Source: Sporothrix humicola (taxonomy: Eukaryota; Ascomycota; Sordariomycetes; Ophiostomatales; Ophiostomataceae). Taken from it: a stretch of 64,000 bases of DNA. The notes under the pieces are model-generated. The model was not told where the DNA came from. It was given only the letters and a program-made list of their open reading frames with translations, and made no database searches. The number at the start of each line of letters is the position of its first letter. Within the stretch, counting starts at the first letter, position 1. The DNA lies in contig WNYE01000006.1 of assembly GCA_021396245.1 (NCBI GenBank), positions 186,001 to 250,000 of the forward strand, given 5' to 3'. Below, piece after piece: positions 12,256 to 22,912 of this stretch. Position numbers and translations under genes: made by a program.

Positions 12256-13805
12256 AGTGTCTGATCTTTAGGATGTTGGAGAGGGAGGAAGTTGTTCGGG
12301 AGGTTCGGGTCGAATATGAAGCGAGGCCTGGTCGACCGTGTCCGACAATCGATGCGCCTACAAGTAGACGGAAAGGAGGCACACGCTGTGGTGGCCGTTG
12401 AAAGAGAGGGAGTTGTCGTGGAAATGGATCGTCGTCAGTAATCGATGGGAGATGATATGGTTGATCGATGGAAAGACGTGGCTGTAAACAAGCCAATGCG
12501 GATGAAAAGTAACACAAAAGAGAGAAACAGAAGGCAAAAATAAGAAACGTAGTCGACAAAAAGGCAAAAGAGAAGGGAATTCTGAATTCTGAAACGAAAA
12601 CAGCAAAACGAAAACGCCGCCTGGATGGGTTTCTGGAACCAATCCCAGATGGTCTACCCTTTATCGTTCAATGGTGCACAGCAGGCCCGTCGAGAGCACG
12701 CATGCAGGTAGGACGAAAAGAAGAAAAAGAGGGATGAAAAAGAGATGCCCCGTTGTTCGTTCGGATGGGTAAGAATGTCGAGTCGATAGAACGAAAAGAG
12801 AAGAGAAAAGGGAGGACGGTTCGGATCTTCGATACGAAGTAGGTGTCCTTGCGCGTGCGCAGCGGGAAGGAGCAGAAGACGTGGTCAAGGTGGATTCCTG
12901 GATGCTGGTCAAGCTCACCACCCACTCAATTCCCCGTTTTGCTTGCCGCCTGGGGGAGCTGACGAAGCGAGGAAGATAGCGATATTGCGAGTCAATTTTG
13001 GCCAATTTGCGACACGTCCAGCACCTGTACGAAGCAAAAACACCGCTGTGGCTCTCGTGGTCAGGGCGACTCTTCCCCTTCTCAGCGCAAGTGGACCGCT
13101 TTCCCAATTTGGGGCAATATTTGTGGGTCCATATGTTCCGGAAGCAGGAGACGCAATTCTAGACGACGCAGTAGAACAGCGCTAGCTGGACAGGGCGGGT
13201 TACAGCGGAGGGAAACGGCTGTCAGGTCTGTGTTAGCTGGGCTGTTGGTTTAGTTTTGACAACTCGACAGCACCAACAGGCGGCGGGCTTTTAGATTAAG
13301 GCGCTGTAGCACGGCAGGTCTGCTGCCGAAAAGAGGTATCAATAGATGCCGTTCCGGCCGGTGGAGGGAAGAGATGGAGGAAAGAGCAAAAGAACAAATC
13401 AGAAAAGATGGAACGATGGAAAGATGGGAAGAGCAGATAAGCCAAAAAGGCAGAAGGAGGAAAGAGACGCCCCTTACCATCGTGTCTGCCTGCCATATTT
13501 GATGCGTTTTACCCTGTTACGTTCGTTTTATCTAGGCAGTTCGAGACGAGCCAGGGGGCAGCCGCGAGGATCGTGCTTTCCACCAGATGGGTATTAGATG
13601 ACCCATTTTTTGATTATGTAATTTCGAGATCCAGCTCAATGGAGGGGGCCGAAAATTTTCACAGGAGCTAGGAAACAAAAATGAAGCTGTTGAAGAGAAG
13701 CTTTACTCTTCACAAAAGCTCGAAATACTTAAAATACTCAAAATACCAAACGAGACGACAAGCCAACCTGTCAATTGACTCGAATATCCCTCGAAATACG
13801 TCAAA
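12256..13805. other. divergent promoter region between KEX1 and SFM1
   Basis: About 1.5 kb between two divergent genes. The KEX1-proximal half is purine-rich on the + strand (12480-12830), giving a CT-rich leader in the KEX1 sense. Just before SFM1 (13720-13760) there are short direct repeats of AAAATACT and AAATAC. No coding frame is convincing. Confidence 0.6.
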
Positions 13806-14619
13806 ATGGGCAAGACATACATTGTTGAGCACCTCGACGAGGAACTGGGTCAGTGGTCCGAGCTCGAGTACATTACGATTGCTCGCGAAACGGGCAACTT
13901 TTGCCTGTCATCCATCCCCGCGACTCTAGCCCTTCCCCAGGAGCTCAAGGACACGCCCGGCTTTGTCGCCGAGACCCGGGGCGTCGAGGAAGTTTACGGC
14001 CAAGACCCGGCCAAGAAGGCTCGCGTTTGCCTGCTGGACCCCGCCGCCACCCAAGAACTGTCGCCCGAGGACGGCGAGCTCTTCGATGTGTTTCTGTTTG
14101 GCGGCATTTTGGGCGACGACCCGCCAAGAGGTGAGCCAACAGTCCTTGCAAATTGATAAATATTTTGTTCCCGTACTGATCTTTAGACCGCACGTCGGAG
14201 CTCCGCAAGAAGGGCTTTACGGGCCGTCGCCTTGGCCCGAAGCAAATGACGACCGATACGGCCGTCCGTGTGACGCGTATTGTGGCCGAGCAGAAGAGTA
14301 AGTGGACGGCAGACACTCCAAACATAGTCCCTGGTCTTTGCATGTCACTAATAAGCGCAGTCGCTCTTGACGACATTCCTTACCTCGACTACCCTGAGCT
14401 CAAGTTCAACGAGCACGAAAGCACACAAATGCCGTTCCGCTACGTCAAGGGCGACGACGGCAAGCCCATCATGCCCGAGGTACGACTTTCTCCACCGATT
14501 AATAAAGCAATATGGGCATCGATGTGTGCATTGTTTGTGGAACAGGATGTTAACAATAACAGGGAATGTTGGACTTGATCCGCAAGGACTCCGACAAGGC
14601 CATTGACGACCTCTTTTAA
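13806..14619 (+). CDS. SFM1: Sfm1-type SPOUT protein arginine methyltransferase
   Basis: Related to yeast Sfm1, a SPOUT-fold enzyme that methylates an arginine of ribosomal protein uS3 (Rps3). Four exons, 13806-14130, 14187-14297, 14361-14479 and 14563-14619, encode 203 residues, close to the yeast length. Introns are 56, 63 and 83 nt, all GT-AG, and all junctions keep the frame. Sequence signs are the N-terminal KTYIVEHLDEELGQWSELEY, the central FDVFLFGGILGDDPPRDRT (family signature with the cofactor-loop glycines), the stretch KKGFTGRRLGPKQMTTDTAV, and the C-terminal end LDLIRKDSDKAIDDLF. The DHODH gene follows on the same strand after 316 bases. The RNA-methyltransferase fold made older databases call the family RNA methyltransferases; the protein substrate is assumed here from yeast. 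Confidence 0.9.
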
Positions 14620-14935
14620 AGTACATCCATACCAAACATAAGCATCCAAAGACGACGAAAACGATATATATTGAAACAAATACGAATAAAGTATACGATT
14701 ATCGGTCGACAGGATATAATTACCAAATTCGGCCTCAGTCTGGCCACCACTGATACCCGCACCAATCTGCATTATCTTATCTCTCCAACCATCGGCCAAC
14801 CCCGCCCCTCATATCGAGCTCCAACACTCTCACCCTCTTACACCCGCACGACACACAATCATCACTTTGACGACCTCACGAGGCAACGGCGATAAATAGC
14901 ATAACTTACCAATATAACCACATTTACGATCCAAT
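14620..14935. other. intergenic, SFM1 3' flank and DHODH promoter
   Basis: 316 bases. A poly(A)-type AATAAA at 14685-14690 belongs to SFM1. The downstream half is C/A-rich and carries an AT-rich stretch before the DHODH start. No gene is seen. Confidence 0.65.
14685..14690 (+). terminator. AATAAA poly(A)-type signal of SFM1
   Basis: AATAAA 66 bases after the SFM1 stop codon. Confidence 0.45.
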
Positions 14936-15982
14936 ATGGCTCTGCCACCACCGCTGAAGATCGACCCGCCATTGCTCAACACGGCCAACCCGTGGGCTAC
15001 GGACGTTGCCGACCTGACGAAGCTCTACGATTGCCCACACACCGGCGCCGTCACAACACGCACGTCTCTTTTGGTCGGGTTCGATCACAATCCGGAGGTG
15101 CACCAATTCACATTCTTCGATGCCGCGACACACGATCCAGCAGTGACGGCGAAAGCAGCTGAGACCAACGCAGAAGCGAACAGCGCTAGCCTCAACACGC
15201 TGGGATACAGCCCGATTGTACTTGACGAGTACCTGGGATTTATCAAGACGATTGCCGAGTCGCGCACTCCCGAGTCCAAGCCAAAGGGCTTTCTGGTGTC
15301 GGTGACGGGCGGCCCGGAAGATGTCGCCGAGTGCTACAAGCGCATTGCAGCCGCTCAGCTCACGCTTCCAGACCCTAGTGGCGTCCCGCTGGCCATGGAG
15401 GTCAACCTGAGCTGCCCCAACATTCCCAATAAGCCACCACCGGCGTACGACGGGACGGCGCTGCTTTCGTACCTGACGGCCATTCAAGGCGCAGTCACTG
15501 AAGTCTATGAGTCGTCCGAGTCCAAGGGCACTGTGATCCCAGTCGGTTTCAAAACGCCGCCGTACACGCACGCCGGCCAGTTTGACGTTTTGGTCGGGGC
15601 GCTGCTGGCGTCGGCTACCAACAGCGAGACCGGCGTCTGTCCCATTAGCTTTTTGACGGCGACCAACACGCTCGGCTCGTGCCTTGTCATGACGGGCGGC
15701 TCGTACTCCGAACCAGCACCTGCTCTGCCAGGTGGAGGAATTGGCGGCATGGCGGGTGCGCCTTTGCACCCAATTGCTCTTGGCAACGTGTCGACGCTGC
15801 GCAAGCGGCTCGATGCAGAGCCGAAAGCGCTGGGCCACATCCAGGTTATAGGTGCCGGCGGCGTGTCGGATGCGGCTGGATTTAGGCGGATGAAGAGCGT
15901 GGGCGCGTACGCGGCTGGCGTCGGCACTGGTCTGGGCATTCACGGCGTGGATGTGTTTGGCAAGATTCTGGGCGGGCAGTAA
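14936..15982 (+). CDS. class 1A-type dihydroorotate dehydrogenase
   Basis: Predicted FMN enzyme oxidising dihydroorotate to orotate in pyrimidine synthesis. The single exon gives 348 residues. It has no N-terminal presequence or membrane helix, so a cytosolic class 1A form resembling yeast Ura1 and Lactococcus DHODA is more likely than the mitochondrial class 2 enzyme. The signature MEVNLSCPNIPNKP is present with Cys160 as the candidate catalytic base of class 1A. The lysine of VGFKTPPY matches the FMN/substrate lysine, and the C-terminal IGAGGVSDAAGF and GVGTGL segments match the phosphate-binding region. The usual NSMGLPN-type orotate loop is replaced by NTLGYSP, so substrate preference may have drifted. 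Filamentous ascomycetes normally rely on a class 2 enzyme, so this may be a second, horizontally derived copy. The family is clear, the exact role less so. Confidence 0.88.
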   Translation: MALPPPLKIDPPLLNTANPWATDVADLTKLYDCPHTGAVTTRTSLLVGFDHNPEVHQFTFFDAATHDPAVTAKAAETNAEANSASLNTLGYSPIVLDEYLGFIKTIAESRTPESKPKGFLVSVTGGPEDVAECYKRIAAAQLTLPDPSGVPLAMEVNLSCPNIPNKPPPAYDGTALLSYLTAIQGAVTEVYESSESKGTVIPVGFKTPPYTHAGQFDVLVGALLASATNSETGVCPISFLTATNTLGSCLVMTGGSYSEPAPALPGGGIGGMAGAPLHPIALGNVSTLRKRLDAEPKALGHIQVIGAGGVSDAAGFRRMKSVGAYAAGVGTGLGIHGVDVFGKILGGQ

Positions 15983-17142
15983 AACGATGCGGTAGGGCAG
16001 AAATAGCACAGCATAGCAAATGGACATCATTATAAGCACAACCTTATTTCCGTAGATCGTCAACAATAGTTGTTGCTGCACCCTCCGTAAAGCGGCGCAC
16101 CGTGTCATGTAAACTTGGGGCATTTCTGCAGCCCTCGATGTGCAATTGGACAGACACCGTCCAGGGTCCCGGCATTGAAAAGCCGGTCCTGTTGGGAATT
16201 GTCAAGTTTCTTGGATTCTGGGTCTCTGCCGCTACCGATGTGCCGCGATGCTATCGTTATCAATCAGTGGGCGCGCCAATGCACTTGTGTGCTATCAGTT
16301 CCTGCCTCTTTAGGCCTGGGCTGGCCCAGTGTCACTCTGGGGCGGCGGCCATAGGCGGCCCAAGACACCTCCAAGCACGAGGATCGCATGCCAAAGTGAC
16401 AAAAGCTAATACGGAGTATTTACTAAAAGATTGCCCCAGGTCGGTGGTTTGGGGCGCTAGCGCGCCGACGAAGGGGGCCACACCTTTGTGGACAGCTCCA
16501 GTAATACGTAAAAGCGTAGCAAAAACCGTGCAGAAAAAATCTCAATGGCTGTCTCTGGCTTACCAAGCTGCGACCACGGAGGTTTGTGTTCCTGCCTTTA
16601 TTGGCGCCAACTAGCGCATCCAGGCACACTTTCCTCGTCAAACTTGACCTCTCACAGTGACACACGCCCTACGACTTGTCCGGGCAGGTACGGCCTTTCC
16701 CCCCGTGCCGACAGCTCCTGCCTGCCTAGAACCAAACCAGAAAGAAACAAAACAGCACCTTCCACCTTCCTCTCCTCGATTTTCCATCCTTCCTCTTTTG
16801 TCCGCCGGCCTCCGTATTTTGTGTTTTATTTTATTTTGTTCTCCTTTCCCATTCTTTCTTTTTCTTCCTCCTACACAATTTTTTATCCTAATCCAATTCT
16901 CCAAGGATGGGTCAATCTCACCAACACACTGTTTAACGTCTTGGCCATCTAATCTGATCACCGACATTTCCGTCTCACCTTCACCTTGCGATAAGCCCTA
17001 CGACGTATTATTTACCCCTTATCGGCCAGCGTTTTCCCCGACAATATTCACAACAATTGCATCCTCCAGCTTGCAATGCATCCAACCATTTAAGCTAGTT
17101 GTCTTCTCGTCTCTCGCTTCTTCTTCACATCCATCACATACA
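15983..17142. other. intergenic, promoter and leader of the MFS gene
   Basis: 1.16 kb. The last 500 bases are strongly pyrimidine-rich in the sense direction, as in a fungal 5' leader. A TACGGAGTA motif lies at 16410-16418. The MFS frame stays open upstream of its ATG as far as about 16650, but that translation is low-complexity leader sequence and not protein-like. Confidence 0.6.
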
Positions 17143-19053
17143 ATGGCTCCATCAATAGGCGGCCGCCAGGCCAGCTCCGAGGTCGATCCGCTGCTTCCGC
17201 CCAATGGCTCTTCAAGCAGCTCAGTCACCGGCGTCGCCAACACAAACACAAATACAAACACACCTGTCGCCAACAGCACATATGGCGCTAGCGACAATGC
17301 CACCGAGTCCGGCAGCGCCCGCCGGCTGTCCGACGCGTCTTCGGCATCCAACTCACAGCTCTTGACGCCCGGCCGCGCCTATGCAATCATCTTTAGCATG
17401 TGGGCCTTGATCTTCCTCCAGGCCAGCAACATGAGCGGCATGACCATGGCCCAGTCGGCCGTGGCGGCCGACCTCAACGCCTACGAGCACGCCATGTGGT
17501 TCACGAGCACCTACCTCATCTCGTCGGCGTCGTTTGCGCCGCTCATTGGCCGGCTTGCCACTGTCTTTGCGGCATCGCACCTGATTGCCGTGTCGGGGCT
17601 GTGCTTTGCCGCCGGTGCTGTTGTCACGGCCTACGCCAAGACCCTGACTGTTTTCCTGGTGGGCCGCGTCATTGTCGGCATGGGCGGCGCGGGCATCATG
17701 ACGCTGTCACTGATCGTGGTGCTGCAGTTCACAAGCAAGCGGCGCCGGGGCCTGTTTGTTGGGCTCGTCAACGCCGGCTTCACCATTGGCCTGTCAACGG
17801 GTGCTGTCGTCTACGGTGCTTTGTTGTCGACCATGGGCTGGCGCGAGCTGTTCTTGGTGCAAGCACCTTTTGCGCTGCTTGCGGCGGCTGGCATCCTGAT
17901 CAGCATGCCCAAACTGAGTGCTCACGAGCTGAGCGGCGGCGCTCCGGCTGTCGACAAGTACGGCCGCGAGCTGACCGTCTGGCAGAAGCTGGCCCGCATT
18001 GACTATCTCGGTGCTGCGCTTCTGACACTATCCATTGTCCTCTTCTTGTACGGCCTCTCGGGCGCCATCCGGCTCAAGTTCATTGTGGCATCGGGCATCA
18101 GCCTGTTGTTGTTCATTGCTACAGAGGCCTGGTACGTTCCCCGTGTCACGGGTGGCGACCCTATTGTACCGCTTGAGGTCCTCAAGTCGCGCGGTGTCCT
18201 GTTCTCGTGCCTGGCCCAGCTTGGCGTCATGGCCGCCCGCTGGACTGTTTTGTACTATGCACCCATCTATGTGCTCGCCGTACGTGGCTTCTCGGCTTCC
18301 ATTTCCGGCTCTGCCCTCATCCCCACCAACCTCGGCTTCGGTAGCGGTGGACTGATTATTGGCTGGCTCCATGTTAGACGCTCCGGTGCGTTCTGGCTGC
18401 CCAGTATCGTTTCCCTCTTCTTGTTTGCCGGCTCCCTGGCCATCGTTGGCATTCTGAGCCGCGCTCATGCCTCACCGCTCGGCACTGCTGCTTACGTGCT
18501 GGCCCTATTTGCCAACGGCTTCTGCACGGGCTCCTACCTTAACTACACTTTGGCACACCTGTTGCACTTGACGCGGCCATCAACTCATTTTATTATTACC
18601 AGCCTGCTGGCTACCTTCCGCGGCTTCTCCGGCAGCTTCGGCACGTCCATCGGCGGCGGTTTCTTTATGCGCCGGCTCGCGGCCAAACTGGCCGACGGGT
18701 TCTCCTTGTTGGACGGCGGCAACCTGAGCAGTGCCCGCCGCACGCTTATTACACAGCTTGTCGGCAGTCCTGCCCTCGTGTACGGCAACGACAACCAGGG
18801 CCATCCGGTACTCAACGACCAAGAGCGGGAGGTAGCTGTTGCAGGCTATGAGTCGGCTCTCCTGGAGCTGTACCGCTGGGCAGCTATGGTGGCCCTGACG
18901 GTCATCATTGTCCAGGCAGGCACCGGCTGGGCGGCACCAAAGCCTAGGCCATCACCTGGTCTGGCCGAAGAAGGTGCCGTCTTCACCGACGAGGAAGACG
19001 AGGAAGAGATCCGCGAAGCCATTGCCGAGCACGATGCCACAATGGAGGCGTGA
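17143..19053 (+). CDS. MFS transporter, vacuolar basic amino acid/DHA2-like
   Basis: A predicted multi-spanning proton-coupled transporter of 636 residues in one exon. I chose the ATG at 17143 because the protein-like sequence starts there; the frame is open further upstream through a CT-rich leader. The N-terminal 80 residues are hydrophilic, with an Asn-Thr repeat and an acidic dileucine motif (EVDPLL, residues 13-18), a common vacuolar sorting signal. The membrane core starts at about residue 80. It contains GRVIVGMGGAGIMTL (motif C/antiporter-like), a basic loop SKRRRGLFVG, and about 12-14 hydrophobic segments. This matches the DHA2/Vba group exporting or storing basic amino acids, but drug or siderophore transport cannot be excluded. 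The C-terminal tail is acidic (DEEDEEEIRE). It is convergent with the rhodopsin-MFS fusion gene. Confidence 0.85.
   Translation: MAPSIGGRQASSEVDPLLPPNGSSSSSVTGVANTNTNTNTPVANSTYGASDNATESGSARRLSDASSASNSQLLTPGRAYAIIFSMWALIFLQASNMSGMTMAQSAVAADLNAYEHAMWFTSTYLISSASFAPLIGRLATVFAASHLIAVSGLCFAAGAVVTAYAKTLTVFLVGRVIVGMGGAGIMTLSLIVVLQFTSKRRRGLFVGLVNAGFTIGLSTGAVVYGALLSTMGWRELFLVQAPFALLAAAGILISMPKLSAHELSGGAPAVDKYGRELTVWQKLARIDYLGAALLTLSIVLFLYGLSGAIRLKFIVASGISLLLFIATEAWYVPRVTGGDPIVPLEVLKSRGVLFSCLAQLGVMAARWTVLYYAPIYVLAVRGFSASISGSALIPTNLGFGSGGLIIGWLHVRRSGAFWLPSIVSLFLFAGSLAIVGILSRAHASPLGTAAYVLALFANGFCTGSYLNYTLAHLLHLTRPSTHFIITSLLATFRGFSGSFGTSIGGGFFMRRLAAKLADGFSLLDGGNLSSARRTLITQLVGSPALVYGNDNQGHPVLNDQEREVAVAGYESALLELYRWAAMVALTVIIVQAGTGWAAPKPRPSPGLAEEGAVFTDEEDEEEIREAIAEHDATMEA
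17239..17264 (+). repeat. imperfect AACACA repeat encoding Asn-Thr
   Basis: Four tandem Asn-Thr dipeptide codon pairs in the cytosolic N-terminus of the MFS transporter. Confidence 0.85.
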
Positions 19054-19461
19054 TCCAGATGACAGTCTTCTCGTAACATATATATACTCCTATTTTCCTC
19101 ATGTTATATACCACCATCTTGTTTATACGTTTACGCATTTTCTTATGTCTTATGATAGATTTGGCCGCTAAGGCTTGTTTGGATTTAAATGAAGTTGGAA
19201 GCCATGCAGAGCCCAAAATCGGTTGTTAAAAGGCGACTTGCAAAACATTTAGAGCGATAACAATGTATTTAAATGTTAAAATATATAAAATTTAATGTTC
19301 TGCATTTTTGTGATAATTTCAGCGTTGAAGATTGAAAATTTAATATTAAAATGAAATGTATGTAAGTAAATATAAGTGGTATCATGTAAGAAATAAAATA
19401 ACATAAAAAACATAACGCATCGTCTTTTAAAGACTTGTAACATAGTAAAACATATATACTT
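19054..19461. other. AT-rich convergent 3' region
   Basis: 408 bases between two convergent genes. From about 19180 the sequence is very AT-rich (many TTTAAA, AAATATATAAAA), unlike flanking coding DNA, consistent with shared 3' ends. No gene. Confidence 0.7.
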
Positions 19462-22400
19462 TTAGGGGTGGGACTCTGATGGTCCAGATGAAGGGCCGGC
19501 CTGGGACTCCAGCTCCGCAGGGGTTGACGGTGCTTTTATGGGTGGTGCTTCATCTTTCTTCTCGTCAGGTTGTTTGTTCGTCGTCTTCTTGGTCCTGCTG
19601 GATGAACCACCTTGACTTGAGCTGCTGTTGTCAGGACCGCCGCCCAGGATTGTCATGTCCAGCTCACCCACGAAACCCCTGGCCGGGTGCCGACCGGATG
19701 ATGCCTGTGCTTGTGCGGCTTCCGCCCCCGTCCTTGGCCGAGAGTCGTACGGCGCCACTTTGGTCAGCTCGCGCGCGTCGCGGACAAATGTGAGGAACAG
19801 CGGGTAGAGTGTGCATGCCGCCATCAGGGCCACCACGATAATGAACGCAATCTGGATGGTCCCGCCGCGCTCCATGATGGCGTACATGACAAACGGCCAG
19901 AACAGCGGGCCGGACGCGCCCATGGTAATGTAGGCGGCGGCGCGTTTTGTGCGTGTTCCCTGCCCGCGCAGGCCAATGGCAAAGACGAGGGGCCAGATGG
20001 GTCCTTCTGCCAGAAAGAAGAGGGTGACGGGGACCATGATGAGGTTGGCGTTGCTGCTGGGCTTGAGGACGACGATCAGAAGAGCGAACAGCGTCATGAG
20101 GGCGGCCGAGATGGTCAGGATGGTCCGAGGTGTGGGCAACAGCTTGTTCTTGGGGTGCTTGACGCCCAAGTACACAATGTAGGCCGTGAAGAATCGCGAT
20201 ATCGCAAAGGCCGTGCGGGCAATCAGCAGGTAATTTGGCACCGACATGGTGAGCCCTTCGGGGTCGTCCGAGTCGGCGCCGGGCGTGATGCTCGATGTGG
20301 CCATGCCCATGACGAGCGAAGATGACAAGCCTTTGATATGGTCGGTAATGTTTGCGTTGACCAGAGCGCCCGACCTGCCCGTCGTCGTCGCGCCGCCGGG
20401 CAACCACGACGTCACTAGATGGTGGAAATAGATGCTCATGCTTTCCTGCGACGCGACATAGGTCCACTGCGCGAAAACGGCCAGAATCAAGCAGACGGTG
20501 CGCAGCTGCAGACCAAAAAGACTGCGCTTCTTCCCGTCCACGGGCATCCGGCTGGCGGCGAGTTCTAGCTCGGCATCGTGCAGCTCAGGGAGCGGCATGT
20601 AGTAGAAGAAGAGGATGAGGACGACGCAAAAGAGCGTGATGGCCAGATATGTCCACTGGACATCGAGCAGGGTGGTTGAGCTGGTGTTGCCGGACACGCC
20701 GACATTGACGAAGAACACATTTTGGGCCAAGAGGCCGCTGAGAACACTGCCGACTCCTTGTGCGCCCTGGGCAATAAGCAGCCGCATCTCGGCATACTCC
20801 ATGGGTCCACACAAAACAATGAACGGGTTGGCGGCCGTCTCGAGGATACTGAGGCCAAAGCCGACGACGAAGCTGCTGATGAGAAAACCGGGGAACGAGG
20901 TGAGCACTGCACTCGGCCAGAACATGATTGTACCAATGCCGTAGAAGCATAAGCCGACCATGAAAGTGGCTTTGAAGCCTCCAATTTGGTTTTCGCCCGA
21001 GTCAGAATAGTGCGAGTGCTTTTTGATGGTCGTAGTCGCGGTGGAAGCGACGTTGGCTGCTGTTGCAGGTATTGTTGCTAAGCCCGTGGCCCGTTTGGTG
21101 CGTCTCGCAGGCTGCGAGTTTCGACGTTGCGGCGTGGATTCTCGCCGGCGATGGTGCTCGTCGTGGCGCAGAACCCACTCGCCGACCACAAGCGGGCCAA
21201 AGAGGTAGCCGCCGCCAAAGTAGGCACTCGTTAGGCCCAGGGTCTGCGTTGTTGTCATGTTGGCTACGGCGGCCACGACGTTGTTCAATGTGTTCAAGAG
21301 TCCATAAGAGGCACCCCAGAGGAAGAACAAAACGGCCACGATGGTGCAGTACCGCCATGATTCGACAGCGGACGCTTCGAGCATATTCTTTGGCGTATTG
21401 AGCTTGACGAAGCCAAAGTAGACTGACTTGTCTTTGCCGCCTTCAGAAGATTTCGATCCATGCGACTTGGTGGGATGGAATTTGTGCGAGACTGCGGTGA
21501 ATGCGTGGCGTGTGCCGGACGTTACTCGTTTGGTTGGTGTTTGCGGCGCCACATCTCTTCCAGTTTTCGGATTGTGATATTTTGGGCCATCCCTGAGGAC
21601 CTCGGCCAGAGTTAGGCTGGCGTGTGGCGACCGCTGCGCATGGTCGGCAATGGATATCTGATTTGTTACTAGATCCGGATGTTGCGAGTCTGAACTTTGT
21701 CTTCGAGGAGCAGACTTGATCTCTTCGAGGCTTGAAGGCGTGACGCTATCATCTTGGGCCGCCGTACTCGGGCCTCCGTTGTCAATAGCGGCGTTATTCT
21801 TTTCTGGACTTGCCTCGTCGAGATCCGACTGTTTCGCTCCGGCGCCAGGCTGATTAGGAGGGGTCATCATAGGACGGGCGGTCTGTGATGCGGCCTGACC
21901 TGATGAGGCGTTTGATGTGTCCAGGCCTCGTGCATAAGAGGATCCGTAGTCGCTGGCATCGGGGTCAATGACGAGAGCCGGGAAGATTTTGATAATCAAA
22001 GGCTTCAAAGTCGGAACACATGCGCAAGTAATGCCGACGTTGACCTCGACGGCGGACCACATAAAGGAGAGTGACGCGTTCCAGGCAAAGTCAGTGCCAT
22101 CGCCAAAGATGGCGTTGGGGTCGGAGGAGGAGCCGGGGTGGACAACGTTGATGGCTTGTTGCAAATAGTAGATCCGAACAACGTCGACAATGGCAACAAA
22201 GATACCGAGAGCAAACGTCACAACGAGAATTGTCTTTTGCCGTATAGGCAGGCGCATGCCGGTCAGAACTGGGATTGGAAGGGCTAGAATGGCAAGGTCG
22301 GTGATAATGTTGACCGGCGCAGAGCAGATGAATTCGGTGAGAAGAGGAATGCACTTTCCGGGGACATCCCGGAAAGCAGCCTCAACGGGCCGGCATTGAA

Positions 22401-22912
22401 AGATGTTGAGAAGCGTAAGGACAGTGCCGGCAACGTTGACGATAATTAGGACGATGTATGATCCGAGCCGCAGCACTTGGATCGTATTTTTGGAAAGTCG
22501 AAGGTAGAATATGAGAATGGACGTTTTGGTGGCCATGAGAGCCGGGTTCTGAAAACATGTTAGTACAGCTAGGTAAGTAGCCATTGGAGTCGCAAATTAT
22601 GTTGCTCGACAAATCACGTACATAGAGAATAGAAAAGACATATTCTCGGACCCGTAATTGGGCGCGGTCTTCGGCTGGGATGTTTATGTCGTATCTTCCG
22701 AGACCAGTCCGAGTTCCTAGAATAATGGTCAAACTGAGGCCGAATGCAAGAAGCCATGCGAGAATAATAAAGTAGTCATCCCATCCGATGCGGTGCACAA
22801 TTCCGAGACGGCAAACCATCCGAGAAAAGACAAAGACGGAGCACAAGACCAAGGTTGCGGTTGTGACGGCAAGCACGGCCGGGCCGCGATCCGGGAATGT
22901 CGCGTCGGCCAT
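19462..22912 (-). CDS. fusion of a fungal rhodopsin-like (PTH11/SAT4-type) membrane domain and an FHS-family MFS transporter
   Basis: Two exons on the minus strand, 22912-22622 and 22548-19462, joined in frame by a 73-nt intron (GTACGT, TACTAAC, TTTTCAG), encode 1125 residues. Residues 1 to about 290 form a seven-helix fungal rhodopsin-type domain: GWDDYFIILAWLLAFGLS, NPALMATKTSILIFYLRL, the extracellular Cys-containing loop with GKCI, and VNVGITCACVPTLKP. Residues about 290-490 are a polar, Ser/Pro-rich linker. Residues about 495-1060 are an MFS transporter of the fucose/glucose-galactose (FHS) type with FFLWGASYGLLNTLNN and LETAANPFIVLCGP. The tail is Lys- and Ser-rich. The frame stays open through the linker, so this is not two adjacent genes by frame. 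It may be a transceptor-like sensor-transporter; its ligand is unknown. A mis-joined pair of genes would need a hidden stop or intron in the linker, and I see none. Confidence 0.85.
22549..22621 (-). other. intron of the rhodopsin-MFS fusion gene
   Basis: 73 nt, donor GTACGT, branch TACTAAC, acceptor TTTTCAG. Removing it joins FSILY to NPALMATKTSIL, restoring the conserved third-helix region of the rhodopsin-like domain. Confidence 0.9.

Noticed and set aside
16657..17142. In-frame upstream extension of the MFS transporter by 162 codons
   Set aside because: The extra sequence is a pyrimidine-rich leader whose translation is Pro/Ser/Phe-rich low complexity; the ATG at 17143 starts the family-like N-terminus with a dileucine motif.
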